A stretch of DNA of 64,000 nt. It comes from Brotonthovivens ammoniilytica. Its GTDB lineage: Bacteria > Bacillota > Clostridia > Lachnospirales > Lachnospiraceae. Below the pieces are notes generated by a model. The model made no database searches, was not told where the DNA came from, and was given only the letters and a program-made list of their open reading frames with translations. The stretch covers positions 248,001-312,000 of the forward strand of contig NZ_JAOQJQ010000003.1 in the NCBI RefSeq assembly GCF_025566885.1, written 5' to 3'. Of this stretch, positions 17,845 to 25,823 are shown one piece after another. The number at the start of each line of letters is the position of its first letter. Position 1 is the stretch's first letter. The translations under genes and the position numbers were made by a program.

Positions 17845-18777
17845 ATGGTTATTGCAACAACAATGTGTAAGCTTTTAGCTGCCATGGTAGTTGGATTTTT
17901 TTTGTTTCGAAAAAAAATACTCACAGAAGAAACGAATAAGAAGCTTTCCGCCATGATTGTACAGGTTACCTGTCCGTGTATTATTTTAAACAGTGTTTCT
18001 TCCGTATCCCATGATGACCCGCAGATGGTACTGAAGCTTTTTCTGGCGGGAATTGTCATGTATGCGATATTTCCGTTTATCGCCTATTTGGTAACAGGAC
18101 TGATGCGGGTTCCAAAACATCTCAGAGGGACCTATATGTGTATGCTGATTTTTTCCAATAACTCTTTTATGGGATATCCGGTGGTCCAGGCATTATTTGG
18201 AGAAAGCGCAATCTTTTACATAACGATTTTTAATATGCCATTTAACATTTTGTTTTTCTCACTGGCACTGCATTTGTTCAAGAAAGACGCGGCAATCGGG
18301 TCCGGTGCTTCTGAGAAAGAGAAAATGAAGCTTCGCAGTTTTATCAATAATGGAATTATTGCAGCTGCAGCAGCCCTGGTGATTTACTTTGCCAATATCC
18401 CAATGCCGGATATTTTCTTTGAATGTGTGGGATTTATCGGAAACATTACCACCCCGTTGTCCATGATTATTATCGGAAGCTCTATGGCTGCGGCTTCCTT
18501 TAAGGAAATCAAAACAGAAAAAGGAATCTGGCCCATGCTTCCGGTGAGGCTGATTGGAATGCCCCTGTTAGTCTGGGGATTTATGCATTTTGTAACAGAC
18601 GATCCTGTTCTGATCAGTATTTGTACTATAGGAGCCGGGATGCCGGTAGCTTCTTTAGTGGCCATGGGGTCTGCGCCTTATGCGAGACAAAACAAAAGCG
18701 CTTCTATCGGTGTTGTGATTTCGACACTTTGCTCGTTAATTACCATTCCCATTATGGCGGTGCTGCTGGGAGCCTGA
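17845..18777 (+). CDS. AEC (auxin efflux carrier) family transporter
   Basis: The protein has 310 residues if started at ATG 17845, which lies behind AAAGGGGAGAG; the upstream in-frame ATG 17827 overlaps that ribosome site and is unlikely. About ten hydrophobic segments alternate with short loops in two five-helix halves, with the family-typical TCPCIILNS and FSNNSFMGYPVVQALFG stretches. AEC proteins export or exchange organic acids such as malate or related anions; the substrate is not readable here. The gene is monocistronic and divergent from the amylase gene. Confidence 0.8.
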   Translation: MVIATTMCKLLAAMVVGFFLFRKKILTEETNKKLSAMIVQVTCPCIILNSVSSVSHDDPQMVLKLFLAGIVMYAIFPFIAYLVTGLMRVPKHLRGTYMCMLIFSNNSFMGYPVVQALFGESAIFYITIFNMPFNILFFSLALHLFKKDAAIGSGASEKEKMKLRSFINNGIIAAAAALVIYFANIPMPDIFFECVGFIGNITTPLSMIIIGSSMAAASFKEIKTEKGIWPMLPVRLIGMPLLVWGFMHFVTDDPVLISICTIGAGMPVASLVAMGSAPYARQNKSASIGVVISTLCSLITIPIMAVLLGA

Positions 18778-18833
18778 GGAAATTTAACAGCAGGAAAAAG
18801 CGTTAAAAATATCAAGATAATTATAGAAAGCTG

Positions 18834-18897
18834 AAAAACACTGCTTTGCAGGAACGGACAGGATAAGGTGTCTTTAATTGCAGGGTGGTGTTTTTAT
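18834..18897 (+). terminator. Terminator-like hairpin after the AEC gene
   Basis: AAAACACTGC pairs imperfectly with GCAGGGTGGTGTTTTT around a mid-size loop, ending in a T-run. It lies in a 317-base gap that otherwise holds only the promoter for the next two genes. Confidence 0.5.
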
Positions 18898-18942
18898 TAT
18901 AAATAATATATAATAACAAATACTTTATAATACAAAGTATAG

Positions 18943-18970
18943 TTGACAAAGAATGAAAAGATAGTAAAAT
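18943..18970 (+). promoter_or_regulatory. Promoter of the small membrane protein/lipoprotein pair
   Basis: A perfect -35 TTGACA (18943-18948) and -10 TAAAAT (18965-18970) are separated by 16 bp. They lie about 125 bases upstream of the first gene, leaving a long leader with no recognised element. Confidence 0.65.
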
Positions 18971-19094
18971 AATCTATAAGATATAGTAATGGATGTCTTA
19001 AAATAATTATTTTATTTGAACAGATATATCTGCATTATTATGGCTGGTACTCTGTCGGAAGTGTATAGCAGAAAATGTTCAGAAAGGAATATCT

Positions 19095-19451
19095 ATGAAA
19101 AATATTTTATACATAATTTTAGTGCAGCTGATCGTTTTTATAGATCCGATTCTGCTGCATAAATTATATGATTATGCAGCCCGTAACTATAATACATATC
19201 CAAGCCTGATCTATCAGGCCATTTCAGCATTGATATTTGGCGTCTTCTTATATCTGGCAATAAAAAAATCAGATGATGCCGCCATAAACGTAAAAATACT
19301 TTATGTGATTCTGGCCTTTGTCAATGTAGTTATTAGTATTTACTGGTGGATTTCTTGGGGACAGATCGTTCGATTTGCATTGATTGCTCTTGTAGTATTT
19401 GCAGCTTTGTTTATCAGCCAGTGCCGTAAAACAAAAGGAGAACACCATTGA
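19095..19451 (+). CDS. Small four-helix membrane protein of unknown function
   Basis: The 118-residue product has about four hydrophobic segments (near 4-20, 37-55, 67-84 and 91-108) and a short charged tail ending CRKTKGEHH. No family is recognised. ATG 19095 follows AGAAAGGAA. Its stop codon overlaps the TTG start of the lipoprotein gene by four bases, so the two are translationally coupled and probably work together at the membrane. Confidence 0.6.
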   Translation: MKNILYIILVQLIVFIDPILLHKLYDYAARNYNTYPSLIYQAISALIFGVFLYLAIKKSDDAAINVKILYVILAFVNVVISIYWWISWGQIVRFALIALVVFAALFISQCRKTKGEHH

Positions 19452-19954
19452 TAAAAAAGTGTAAGAAACTGACAGCTGTTATGGTTTTTGCTATGGCAGG
19501 TGTATTTCTGCTTTCCTGTGAGCAAAAAAATGTACAGAAAGAATCGGTCCAGAGCAGTACGGAATCAAAAGAAGCGGAAAAGTATCAAGAAGAATCCCTG
19601 ATTACAGAAAAAGATCTGGAACAGAAGTCATATGTGAACGTTGTGGAAGACTTTTTTGATGCTTTTTCCAGGGAAGATTACGAGACCATGAAGAGCTATT
19701 GTACGGACAATTTTGCAAAAAACCTGATTCATGAAAATGTCGTCTGGGGAATGCGCCGGGCAAAACTGAAAGAACTGCCCACCGGCATAGAGGAAGCGGT
19801 TAAAATTGTGGACGGACAGCTGTGGGTCTTTGCAGAGGTAGAAATGGAAACGGTAAAAGAGTCTGCGCTGTATCCGGATACGGAAGGCGGATATTACGTT
19901 GTGCTGGATAAGACAGCTGACGGATGGCTCATTGACAGTCTGACAACCGGATAA
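19448..19954 (+). CDS. Lipoprotein with NTF2/DUF4829-like domain
   Basis: A 168-residue protein starting at TTG 19448 behind AAAAGGAGAAC. The N-terminus is a lipoprotein signal with lipobox LLSC (C24), followed by an acidic Glu/Ser/Lys-rich linker. Residues about 58-168 form a small alpha+beta domain (YVNVVEDFFDAFSREDYETMKSYCTDNF up to DGWLIDSL) of the NTF2-like/DUF4829 kind found in many extracytosolic Firmicute proteins. Function is unknown. Its terminator was split by the downstream insertion sequence. Confidence 0.6.
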   Translation: MIKKCKKLTAVMVFAMAGVFLLSCEQKNVQKESVQSSTESKEAEKYQEESLITEKDLEQKSYVNVVEDFFDAFSREDYETMKSYCTDNFAKNLIHENVVWGMRRAKLKELPTGIEEAVKIVDGQLWVFAEVEMETVKESALYPDTEGGYYVVLDKTADGWLIDSLTTG

Positions 19955-20066
19955 TTTAAAGAAAGAAAAGAGAGGGCCGGCGGGTAAAATGAACTGCTTC
20001 CCGTCAAGTAGACAATTAAAAAAATAAAATTTTTTCTGCCAGTAGGTGTTACCTGCTGGCAGATTT

Positions 20067-20933
20067 TTATGCTGCCTGCAAATATATTTCATGTTTTTCC
20101 ATTGGTGTTAACACACCCAAATTTCTCTGTAAACGTTTATTGTTGTAATAGTAGATATATTCTTCAATCATGGTTACTAGTGACTCTCGATCTGTGAAGC
20201 GTCTACTATAATAGCGTTCTCTCTTTAAAATTCCCCAAAATCCTTCCATAGGACCGTTATCGATACATTTCGCAACCCTAGACATACTTTGTGTCATTCC
20301 GGCATCTTCAAGTTTGGCGTGAAATATTCTGTTGGTATACTGGAATCCCCTATCACTATGAAATAAAGGATGCGCATCTGGATTCTTCATGACAGCATCG
20401 TCAAGGGTGTCAAAAACTAAAGAATTATTATTGCTGTTGCCAATACAATAAGCTACAATTCTTCTATCGAACAGATCCAGAATAGCACTTAAGTATACTT
20501 TGTGTTTCTCGGTTCCGATGTAGTACTGAAATTCTGTTACATCAGTAAGCCACTTCTGGTTTGGTGCTTCTGCCTTAAACTCACGGTTTAGTATATTTTC
20601 TGCTATATACTGTGGATTTACCGCCTGTCTTGTACATCCGTTATTCGCATACTTAATGGTAGATTTGATACCAAGTTTCCGGCAGATACGCAAAATACGT
20701 TTATCATTCACATCGATCCCATGGTATCGTTCCAGTTCATCGCGGATCCTGCGGTAACCCTTATCTGGTGATTCGTTATGGATTTTTTCTATCAGTATTG
20801 CAATTCTTTGGTTCTCCTGCTCGTGTTCCGACATTTTCCGATTTAGCCATTTATAGTAGGCAGCTCTGGAAACACTGCCGAGTTTACAAAGAGCCCGTAC
20901 TGGATAATTATGTTCCTCATGTTCTTCTTTCAC
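20067..20933 (-). CDS. IS3-family transposase OrfB (DDE integrase domain)
   Basis: The 288-residue frame carries the rve integrase core. It has HTH_21-type residues (about 1-60), then a DDE domain with TDVTEF (first Asp), HSDRGFQYTN (second Asp) and GPMEGFWGILKRERYY (catalytic Glu). It has no independent ribosome site of quality. The same frame is open upstream to the A7 run at 20996-21002 (minus strand), where a -1 shift from OrfA would give the OrfAB fusion transposase through a stretch reading GLSLVRHESIYQAV. Confidence 0.9.
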   Translation of the reverse strand: MKEEHEEHNYPVRALCKLGSVSRAAYYKWLNRKMSEHEQENQRIAILIEKIHNESPDKGYRRIRDELERYHGIDVNDKRILRICRKLGIKSTIKYANNGCTRQAVNPQYIAENILNREFKAEAPNQKWLTDVTEFQYYIGTEKHKVYLSAILDLFDRRIVAYCIGNSNNNSLVFDTLDDAVMKNPDAHPLFHSDRGFQYTNRIFHAKLEDAGMTQSMSRVAKCIDNGPMEGFWGILKRERYYSRRFTDRESLVTMIEEYIYYYNNKRLQRNLGVLTPMEKHEIYLQAA

Positions 20934-20965
20934 CGCCTGATAGATTGACTCATGGCGAACCAGGC

Positions 20966-21637
20966 TCAGCCCCGCCTCCTCTCGATTTCCTCTAATTTTT
21001 TTAAGAATGATATTTCCATTTCCGCTTTCTGTCGTTTTGCTTTTTCCATCTTTAATTCAGCCCGGAGTTTTTCAATTTCGGTCAGAGAATCTTCTGGTTT
21101 TCGCTTGCCGCGATGATCCTGAAGGGCATTGATACCGCCCGCTTCATACTTTACCGTGTAATTACGAGCCTGTTGATAGGATACCTGATACTTCTCTGCT
21201 GTTTCAGCATAGTTATGTTCATGTGCAATACAGTACTGCACGATTTCAATACGTTCTTCAAATGTTGTTTTTCTTCCTTTGGTCATAAGGCTATGTCCTC
21301 CTGTTCCGGAAGCTTTCAGCTCCTTATGACCATTATATAACAAAATCCACTTCGATAATTGAGTAGATGAATGAATAGCATATTTTTTGCATAACCCCAT
21401 TAAAGAATCCTTATCAGCCAGATAGTCATTTACCGCTTGTTCTTTCAGTTCTTTTGAGTATCTTTTGTACCCTGACTTTACAAAAGCATCCGTTCCCATA
21501 GATTCATATTTCATAAGCCATCTTTGAACAGAAATCTTATTGACTTGAAGGATCTTGGCTATTTGTCCTTGTGAAAGCTTACCCTCCAAGTACTGTTTAC
21601 AATAATATATCTTGTCTTCTGCTGATATTTTTGACAT
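20966..21637 (-). CDS. IS3-family OrfA (helix-turn-helix protein)
   Basis: The 223-residue product contains two helix-turn-helix units (about 5-60 and 125-175) of the insL/IS150 OrfA kind and a C-terminal leucine-zipper-like coiled coil (TEIEKLRAELKMEKAKRQKA). ATG 21637 follows GGAGGGAGC just inside the right terminal repeat. A slippery A-AAA-AAA lies near its 3' end for programmed -1 frameshifting into OrfB. Confidence 0.85.
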   Translation of the reverse strand: MSKISAEDKIYYCKQYLEGKLSQGQIAKILQVNKISVQRWLMKYESMGTDAFVKSGYKRYSKELKEQAVNDYLADKDSLMGLCKKYAIHSSTQLSKWILLYNGHKELKASGTGGHSLMTKGRKTTFEERIEIVQYCIAHEHNYAETAEKYQVSYQQARNYTVKYEAGGINALQDHRGKRKPEDSLTEIEKLRAELKMEKAKRQKAEMEISFLKKLEEIERRRG

Positions 21638-21733
21638 AGAAAATGCTCCCTCCTAAGCAAACAAGTTTTTATTATTTCACTTGTCTACCTAGAAGGGAGC
21701 ATATCAAAAAAACGCCAATGCTCCTCTCTTTTT

Positions 21734-21769
21734 GCTCTATAGGAAATACTGTGTTGTGGTAAAGCTGTA
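21734..21769 (+). repeat. Family A interspersed repeat, 5' fragment
   Basis: GCTCTATAGGAAATACTGTG through AAAGCTG matches the beginning of the family A units at 2461 and 22681, then stops. It lies between the disrupted terminator and the proC stop codon. Confidence 0.6.
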
Positions 21770-21785
21770 ATTTTTGTACCGGTTA

Positions 21786-22595
21786 TTATTTACTCATATC
21801 CTTTGATTTCTGACTGCAGGCTCTCTGGGCTTCGATAACAGCAGTGCGCAGCCCCATCTGCTCCAAAACAGCTACAGCTTCGATGGTTGTCCCTCCGGGT
21901 GAGCAGACCATATCCTTTAATTCTCCTGGGTGTTTTCCTGTTTCCAGTACCATTTTTGCGGAACCAAGTACAGACTGTGCTGCAAATTTATAGGCCTGGC
22001 TGCGGGGCATACCGTCAGCAACAGCGGCGTCTGCCATAGCTTCGATAAACATATAAACATAAGCAGGAGAAGAACCGCTGACACCTACAACTGCATCCAT
22101 CAGAGATTCGGATATAATTTCGGATTCTCCGAAGCTGTCAAACAGCTGTTTTACTTCATGGAGTTCTTCCTCAGAAACGTGATCGTTGCCGCATAAAGCG
22201 CTCATGGAAGCGCCTACAAGTGCGGGAGTGTTTGGCATAGCCCGGACTAGTTTTATGGGGTGCTCAAACAGATCTTCGATTTTCTCTAGAGACTGTCCGG
22301 CAGCAATGGAGACGATAATTGAGCTTTCTTTCAGATGATGTCTGATCTCTGGAATAACTGTGGGAAACATATTCGGTTTTACTGCCAGAAATAAAATATC
22401 AGCAAGAGAGCTGACTTCAATATTTTCAGTAGATGTCTGGATACCGAAAGTTTCTTTCAGACGATTGACGGCAGCCTGGGTTTTGTCTGCGGCAATAATA
22501 TGTTCTTTATCAGAAAGGCCGGAGCTTATCAGTCCGCCGATAATTGCGCTGCCCATATTGCCGCCGCCGATAAATCCGATAATTTTTTGATTCAT
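21786..22595 (-). CDS. proC: Pyrroline-5-carboxylate reductase
   Basis: This 269-residue enzyme makes L-proline by NAD(P)H reduction of pyrroline-5-carboxylate. The start is ATG 22595 (MNQKIIGFIGGGNMGSAIIGG), 11 bases after AGGAGG; the longer upstream frame is not needed. Residues 5-20 form the Rossmann GxGxMG motif. The C-terminal dimerisation domain contains DAVVGVSGSSPAYVYMFIEAMADAAVADGMPR and the ProC signature MVCSPGGTTIEAV. It is flanked by family A repeats on both sides and appears monocistronic. Confidence 0.93.
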   Translation of the reverse strand: MNQKIIGFIGGGNMGSAIIGGLISSGLSDKEHIIAADKTQAAVNRLKETFGIQTSTENIEVSSLADILFLAVKPNMFPTVIPEIRHHLKESSIIVSIAAGQSLEKIEDLFEHPIKLVRAMPNTPALVGASMSALCGNDHVSEEELHEVKQLFDSFGESEIISESLMDAVVGVSGSSPAYVYMFIEAMADAAVADGMPRSQAYKFAAQSVLGSAKMVLETGKHPGELKDMVCSPGGTTIEAVAVLEQMGLRTAVIEAQRACSQKSKDMSK

Positions 22596-22680
22596 GTTTG
22601 TGTAACCTCCTTTGGATAAAACAGGATTTGTTTTTATATGAAAGAAAGCAGGGAAGTAAAAGCTTCCCTGCAATTTTTTA

Positions 22681-22835
22681 CTCTATAGGAAATACTGTGT
22701 TGTGATAAAGCTGAAAAGTACCGATTCTTATAGAGCAAAAAACGCTCCGCTGAGGATCGCACTGCGGCGGAATGGAGTCATTTCGCAAAAACGACCCGCC
22801 GCAGGCGGAGAATGTGCTTTGCACATTCTTTTTTA
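22681..22835 (+). repeat. Interspersed structured repeat, family A, copy 2
   Basis: A full unit: CTCTATAGGAA...TTATAGAGC hairpin, then GCTCCGC and GCGGCGG pairing with CCGCCGC and GGCGGAG, then a final GAATGTGC-TTT-GCACATTC hairpin with a T6 run. It lies directly upstream of proC and downstream of the crotonase gene. Confidence 0.8.
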
Positions 22836-22997
22836 CTCTACTAGGAAATACTGTGTTGTGATAAAGCTGAAAAGTACCGATTCCTATAGAGAAAAAAAAC
22901 GCTCCGCTGAGGATCGCACTGCGGCGGAATGGAATCATGTCGCAAAGGCGACCCGCCGCAGGCGGAGAATCCTGCCGTGGCAGGATACTTTTTTATT
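22836..22997 (+). repeat. Interspersed structured repeat, family A, copy 3
   Basis: A second full unit in tandem with copy 2. The body is nearly identical, but the last hairpin is a different sequence, ATCCTGCC-GTG-GCAGGAT, with pairing kept. This compensatory change suggests that the RNA fold is what matters. Confidence 0.8.
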
Positions 22998-23005
22998 AAT
23001 AGTAT

Positions 23006-23785
23006 TTAGAAATCAGTGAAGTTTTTCTCTTTCCGTTTTTCAAGGAAAGCAGTCATTCCCTCTGTCTTATCATGTGTGGAACATGTAATGCCAAACAGGT
23101 TTGCTTCATATTCAACAGCATTTTTGATATCCATATCATAACCGTTGTTGATGGCCGCTTTTGCAATAGAAACAGCATAGCTTGCATTGCGGGCAATTTT
23201 GGATGCCATTTTTTTAGCGGTATCCATCAGCTCTGCCTGAGGAACAACTTTATTTACAAGGCCGATTCTGTAAGCTTCCTGAGCGTCAATGTTTGTGCAT
23301 GCAAAGATCATTTCTTTTGCACGGCCCATACCTACCAGACGGGCAAGTCTTTGTGTGCCGCCGAAGCCCGGAATGATTCCAAGACCGCATTCAGGCTGTC
23401 CAAACAGTGCGTTGTCAGATGCGATACGGATATCGCAGGCCATAGAGATCTCGCATCCGCCCCCAAGAGCAAATCCGTTTACAGCAGCGATGGTAACCTG
23501 ACGCATATTCATTAATTTAAAGAATGGATCTGCCGCGCGCATACCAAAAGCACGTCCTTCTGCACCTGAGAAATTAACCATTTCAGAGATGTCAGCGCCT
23601 GCAACAAAAGATTTCTCCCCTGCGCCTGTAAGAATGACAACTTTGATGTCGCTTCTTCCTTCGATTTCTGTGAGTACTTCGTTTAATTCAGTCAGCGTTT
23701 CGCTGTTTAAAGCATTCAGAGCCTTTGGTCTGTTGATTGTCAAGACCGCAATTGAATTTTCAACTTCCAGTGTTAAGTTATTCAT
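23006..23785 (-). CDS. crt: Crotonase/3-hydroxybutyryl-CoA dehydratase-like enoyl-CoA hydratase
   Basis: The product has 259 residues with start ATG 23785 after AGGAGGTATAAGGT; the longer frame to 23836 is not supported. The crotonase fold shows the oxyanion-hole segments KSFVAGADISEM and ALGGGCEISMACDIRIAS, and the catalytic region GQPECGLGIIPGFGGTQRL. It closely resembles clostridial Crt, which dehydrates 3-hydroxybutyryl-CoA in butyrate formation. Crt usually sits with bcd, etfBA, hbd and thl, but here it stands alone, so it may be a second or relocated copy; exact substrate is unproven. Confidence 0.8.
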   Translation of the reverse strand: MNNLTLEVENSIAVLTINRPKALNALNSETLTELNEVLTEIEGRSDIKVVILTGAGEKSFVAGADISEMVNFSGAEGRAFGMRAADPFFKLMNMRQVTIAAVNGFALGGGCEISMACDIRIASDNALFGQPECGLGIIPGFGGTQRLARLVGMGRAKEMIFACTNIDAQEAYRIGLVNKVVPQAELMDTAKKMASKIARNASYAVSIAKAAINNGYDMDIKNAVEYEANLFGITCSTHDKTEGMTAFLEKRKEKNFTDF

Positions 23786-23944
23786 TACCTTATACCTCCT
23801 GTGGTTTACCAACTTAAAGATACAACAATTATACACCAGAAAAATGAAAAATGAAAGCGCGGATTGTTTTGGGGATAGGAATTTTTAAGGGACTGTGTTA
23901 CACTCAGTTAGAATGTGAACCAAAGAAATAAAGCAGGTGATAGA

Positions 23945-25108
23945 ATGAAAAAAACATATATATCGGATGTGGTTATGCAGATGCCTGATTCCGGCATTAA
24001 AGATTTTTTCGATGTGGCAAATACATTAGACGGCGCGGTATCTTTAGGAGTAGGGGAGCCGGATTTTGCAACGGCAGAGCATGTGCGGGATGCCGCCATA
24101 GAGGCCATCAGAGAGGCCCGGACAAAATACACGGATAACCGTGGAACGGTGGAGTTAAGACGGGCAGCCGCCAAATATCTGGAAAAGTTTGATCTTTATT
24201 ATGACAGACAGGATGAGATTTTGATTACTGTGGGAGCAAGTGAAGGAATTGATCTGGCGCTTCGGGCTTTGATTAATCCCGGGGATGAGGTTTTGGTGGT
24301 GGAACCATCTTATGTTTCCTACATTCCGTGTGTAATGATGTGCGGCGGTGTGCCGGTTCATCTTTGTATGCAGGAGAAAAACCGCTTTCGTCTCACACCG
24401 GAGGAGCTAAAAGAAAAGATAACTCCGAAAACAAAGGCTCTGCTGCTTCCGTTTCCCTGCAATCCTACCGGGGCTATTATGGAACAGACGGATTTAGAGG
24501 TCCTTGTTCCCATTTTAAAGGAACACAATATTTTTGTAATCAGTGATGAAATTTATGCGGAGCTTACATATGGAAAGAGACACGTATCCATTGCGGCGCT
24601 GCCGGGGATGAAGGAGCAGTGTGTAGTATTAAATGGATTTTCCAAGGCTTTTGCCATGACCGGATGGCGTATGGGGATGGCGGCAGGACCGGCAGAAATC
24701 ATTGCGGCCATGAATAAAATCCATCAGTTTACAATAATGTCTGCAGGAACGATTGCACAGGCCGCCGCACTAGAAGCCCTTACCAGTGCCCAAAGAGAAG
24801 AAGATATAGAAGTTATGCGCAGGGAATATGATGCCAGAAGAATGTTAATGACAGAAGGTTTTAAAAACATGGGGCTGGATGTGGTGGAGCCGGAAGGCGC
24901 CTTTTATGTATTTCCATCCATTAAAAAGACCGGCATGAGCAGTCAGGAGTTCTGCCGCAGACTACTTGAGGATCAGAAGGTGGCTGTAATCCCGGGGGAT
25001 GCCTTTGGAGCCTGCGGCGACGGTTACATCCGCTGTTCTTATGCATACAGCCAGGAAACCATCCGCATCTGTCTGGAAAAAATCGCGGCGTTTTTAAAGA
25101 AAATTTAA
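23945..25108 (+). CDS. PLP-dependent class I/II aminotransferase
   Basis: 387 residues from ATG 23945, which follows AGCAGGTGA; the frame could extend to GTG 23915 but that lacks a ribosome site. The fold-type I signature is complete: FPCNPTGA, ISDEIYAEL and the PLP lysine in FSKAFAMTGWRMG. It belongs to the AspC/PatA-like group that transaminates aspartate, aromatic or branched amino acids; the substrate is not decidable. It is followed at 13 bases by sfsA and then mutY in the same direction, suggesting one transcript. Confidence 0.85.
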   Translation: MKKTYISDVVMQMPDSGIKDFFDVANTLDGAVSLGVGEPDFATAEHVRDAAIEAIREARTKYTDNRGTVELRRAAAKYLEKFDLYYDRQDEILITVGASEGIDLALRALINPGDEVLVVEPSYVSYIPCVMMCGGVPVHLCMQEKNRFRLTPEELKEKITPKTKALLLPFPCNPTGAIMEQTDLEVLVPILKEHNIFVISDEIYAELTYGKRHVSIAALPGMKEQCVVLNGFSKAFAMTGWRMGMAAGPAEIIAAMNKIHQFTIMSAGTIAQAAALEALTSAQREEDIEVMRREYDARRMLMTEGFKNMGLDVVEPEGAFYVFPSIKKTGMSSQEFCRRLLEDQKVAVIPGDAFGACGDGYIRCSYAYSQETIRICLEKIAAFLKKI

Positions 25109-25121
25109 AGAAGATAAATTT

Positions 25122-25808
25122 ATGAAATACAAAAAGATAGTAAAGGGAAATTTTGTAAGCCGGCCCAACCGGTTTGTGGCAAATGTAGCTATTTCAGGAA
25201 AAGAGACGATCTGTCATGTAAAAAATACAGGCCGGTGCCGGGAGCTTCTGATTCCGGGGGCGGAGGTTTTTCTGGAGGAGAGCTCTAATCCTGCCCGGAA
25301 GACAAAATATGATCTGTTAGGGGTAAAAAAGGGAGATTTGATGATTAACATGGATTCTCAGGCTCCCAACAAGGCCGTGGCAGAATGGCTTAAGAAAAAG
25401 ATTTTATTTCCGGATCTGACTTATTTAAAAGCAGAACAAAAATACGGAACCTCCAGATTTGATTTTTATCTGGAAGCCGGAGAGCGGAAAGTTTTTCTGG
25501 AAGTAAAAGGCGTTACCTTAGAAGAAGACGGCACGGCCTATTTTCCGGATGCGCCTACCCAGCGGGGAGTGCGGCATATCAGGGAATTAATTTCCTGTAT
25601 GCAGGACGGATTTGAGGGAGTAATCTTATTTGTGATACAGATGAAACAGATTCGGCAGTTCTGCCCCAATGACCGCACCCATCCTGAATTTGGAGCTGCT
25701 TTAAGAGAAGCCTGGGGGGCGGGCGTTAAGGTTCTGGCTTATGACTGCCTTGTAACGGAGGATTCTATGGAGCTGGACAAAGAGATTCCGGTAGTTTTGC
25801 ACCAATGA
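25122..25808 (+). CDS. sfsA: SfsA-family DNA/RNA nuclease-like protein
   Basis: This 228-residue protein matches SfsA along its whole length. The N-terminal OB-like part has RPNRFVANV and HVKNTGRCRELLIPGA; the nuclease-like part has SRFDFYL, FLEVKGVTLEEDGTAYFPDAPTQRG and the C-terminal HPEFGAAL. The family was named for sugar-fermentation stimulation in E. coli and has a PD-(D/E)XK-like core (D/ExK in EVKG). It sits between the aminotransferase and mutY genes with short spacers, so it is probably co-transcribed. Confidence 0.92.
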   Translation: MKYKKIVKGNFVSRPNRFVANVAISGKETICHVKNTGRCRELLIPGAEVFLEESSNPARKTKYDLLGVKKGDLMINMDSQAPNKAVAEWLKKKILFPDLTYLKAEQKYGTSRFDFYLEAGERKVFLEVKGVTLEEDGTAYFPDAPTQRGVRHIRELISCMQDGFEGVILFVIQMKQIRQFCPNDRTHPEFGAALREAWGAGVKVLAYDCLVTEDSMELDKEIPVVLHQ

Positions 25809-25823
25809 AACAGGAGAAAAAGT

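Larger units (their letters stand above)
19990..21706 (-). mobile_element. IS3-family (IS150-like) insertion sequence
   Basis: A 1717-bp element with two overlapping transposase frames. Its terminal inverted repeats are about 26 bp: the left end TGAACTGCTTCCCGTCAAGT... and the complement of the right end agree at 18 of 26 positions, and both finish AGACAA. Flanking A-runs could hide a 3-4-bp target duplication. Both frames are intact, so the element may be active. Confidence 0.85.
19966..21733 (+). terminator. Terminator of the lipoprotein gene interrupted by the IS element
   Basis: The left half AAAAGAGAGG-GCC-GGCG (19966-19982) and right half CGCC-AATGCT-CCTCTCTTTTT (21713-21733) are complementary and would form one terminator if the inserted 1.7 kb were removed. 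The insertion point is in the loop. Confidence 0.65.
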
